Shown: positions 31,988 to 32,217 of the stretch, piece by piece | Position numbering within the stretch: position 1 is the stretch's first letter | Layout of the letters: the number at the start of each line of letters is the position of its first letter | NCBI GenBank assembly: GCA_016209525.1 | Contig: JACQWK010000513.1 | Location: 1 to 32,217, forward strand | Length of the DNA: 32,217 bases | Direction of reading: 5' to 3' | Source of the DNA: Verrucomicrobiota bacterium | Lineage (GTDB): Bacteria; Verrucomicrobiota; Verrucomicrobiia; Limisphaerales; SIBE01 | Program-made: the position numbers and the translations under genes | Notes under the pieces: generated by a model | What the model was told of the DNA's origin: nothing | What the model saw: only the letters and a program-made list of their open reading frames with translations | Database searches by the model: none

Positions 31988-32217
31988 CCCACAGGGAGTT
32001 CAACACTTGTTCCACCAAGCATACCATCAGACACTCAGCCTTTACCATCAACAGTGAGACTATGGAATCAAATTTGTCGGCAGCCTGCTCCTCCCCAGGG
32101 CACATTCATGAAGCGTAAGTCGGGGCCAGCATCTGGGCAGAAGTCGGCGCGGTGAGTTTTGTCTGCGAATCAAAACGTAACGGATGTTCGTGCAGAATTG
32201 GACTCACAGCCATGTAA

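Noticed and set aside
31988..32217. Possible small genes at the right edge
   Set aside because: The open frames are short, have no recognisable sequence and no clear ribosome-binding site; I see no supported feature in this 230-base stretch.

Overview
The window looks like a chromosomal segment of a GC-rich member of the Verrucomicrobiota, probably of the Pedosphaera/Limisphaera type. This is an inference from gene content: a PVC-type membrane-bound dehydrogenase with HEAT repeats and a CxxCH haem motif, a GH106-like glycosidase beside a sugar porter and an L-sugar isomerase, a class I lysyl-tRNA synthetase, and many short palindromic repeats of the kind these genomes carry. I found no rRNA, tRNA, CRISPR array, prophage or complete insertion sequence. 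No gap between genes exceeds 300 bases.

Layout. Bases 1-1617 are an accessory patch of small genes: a hypothetical protein, a DUF6883-DUF4926 fusion, a HicB/HicA pair whose toxin lacks its catalytic histidine, a short gene relic, and two multi-armed inverted repeats. Bases 1618-9907 hold an AI-2E-type exporter, an MFS sugar porter, an AraA-type isomerase, a VapBC pair and a large secreted GH106-like enzyme; porter, isomerase and glycosidase plausibly form a deoxysugar or pentose utilisation locus. Bases 9989-13426 (minus strand) carry class I LysRS and a clpS-DUF2017-aat cluster, which together make a bacterial N-degron module. Bases 13510-16770 encode the secreted PVC-type cytochrome protein. 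Bases 16807-22579 (minus strand) carry rpmI-rplT-pheS-(phosphatase)-pheT, with a secreted phosphatase gene between the two PheRS subunits and no infC in front. Bases 22693-25124 carry larB, larC and a degenerate Trm112-like gene. The rest holds an ABC-2 permease, a fused membrane/spermidine synthase-like protein, a phosphoribosyltransferase, mnmD, leuB, a GNAT/FeeM-like acyltransferase and plsY.

The most unusual signal is a set of short palindromic repeats lying inside protein-coding genes without breaking the frame. One family, with 22-base arms, sits in the central loop of the MFS porter and in the glycosidase. A second family, with a GACAGGC/GCCTGTC hairpin, sits in both pheS and pheT, read in the same frame in both and encoding (L/A)-N-(A/V)-G-Q-A-S-(S/P)-L. 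Other palindromic families occupy the intergenic gaps. This resembles in principle the Rickettsia palindromic elements that add peptide segments to essential proteins, and deserves a genome-wide search.
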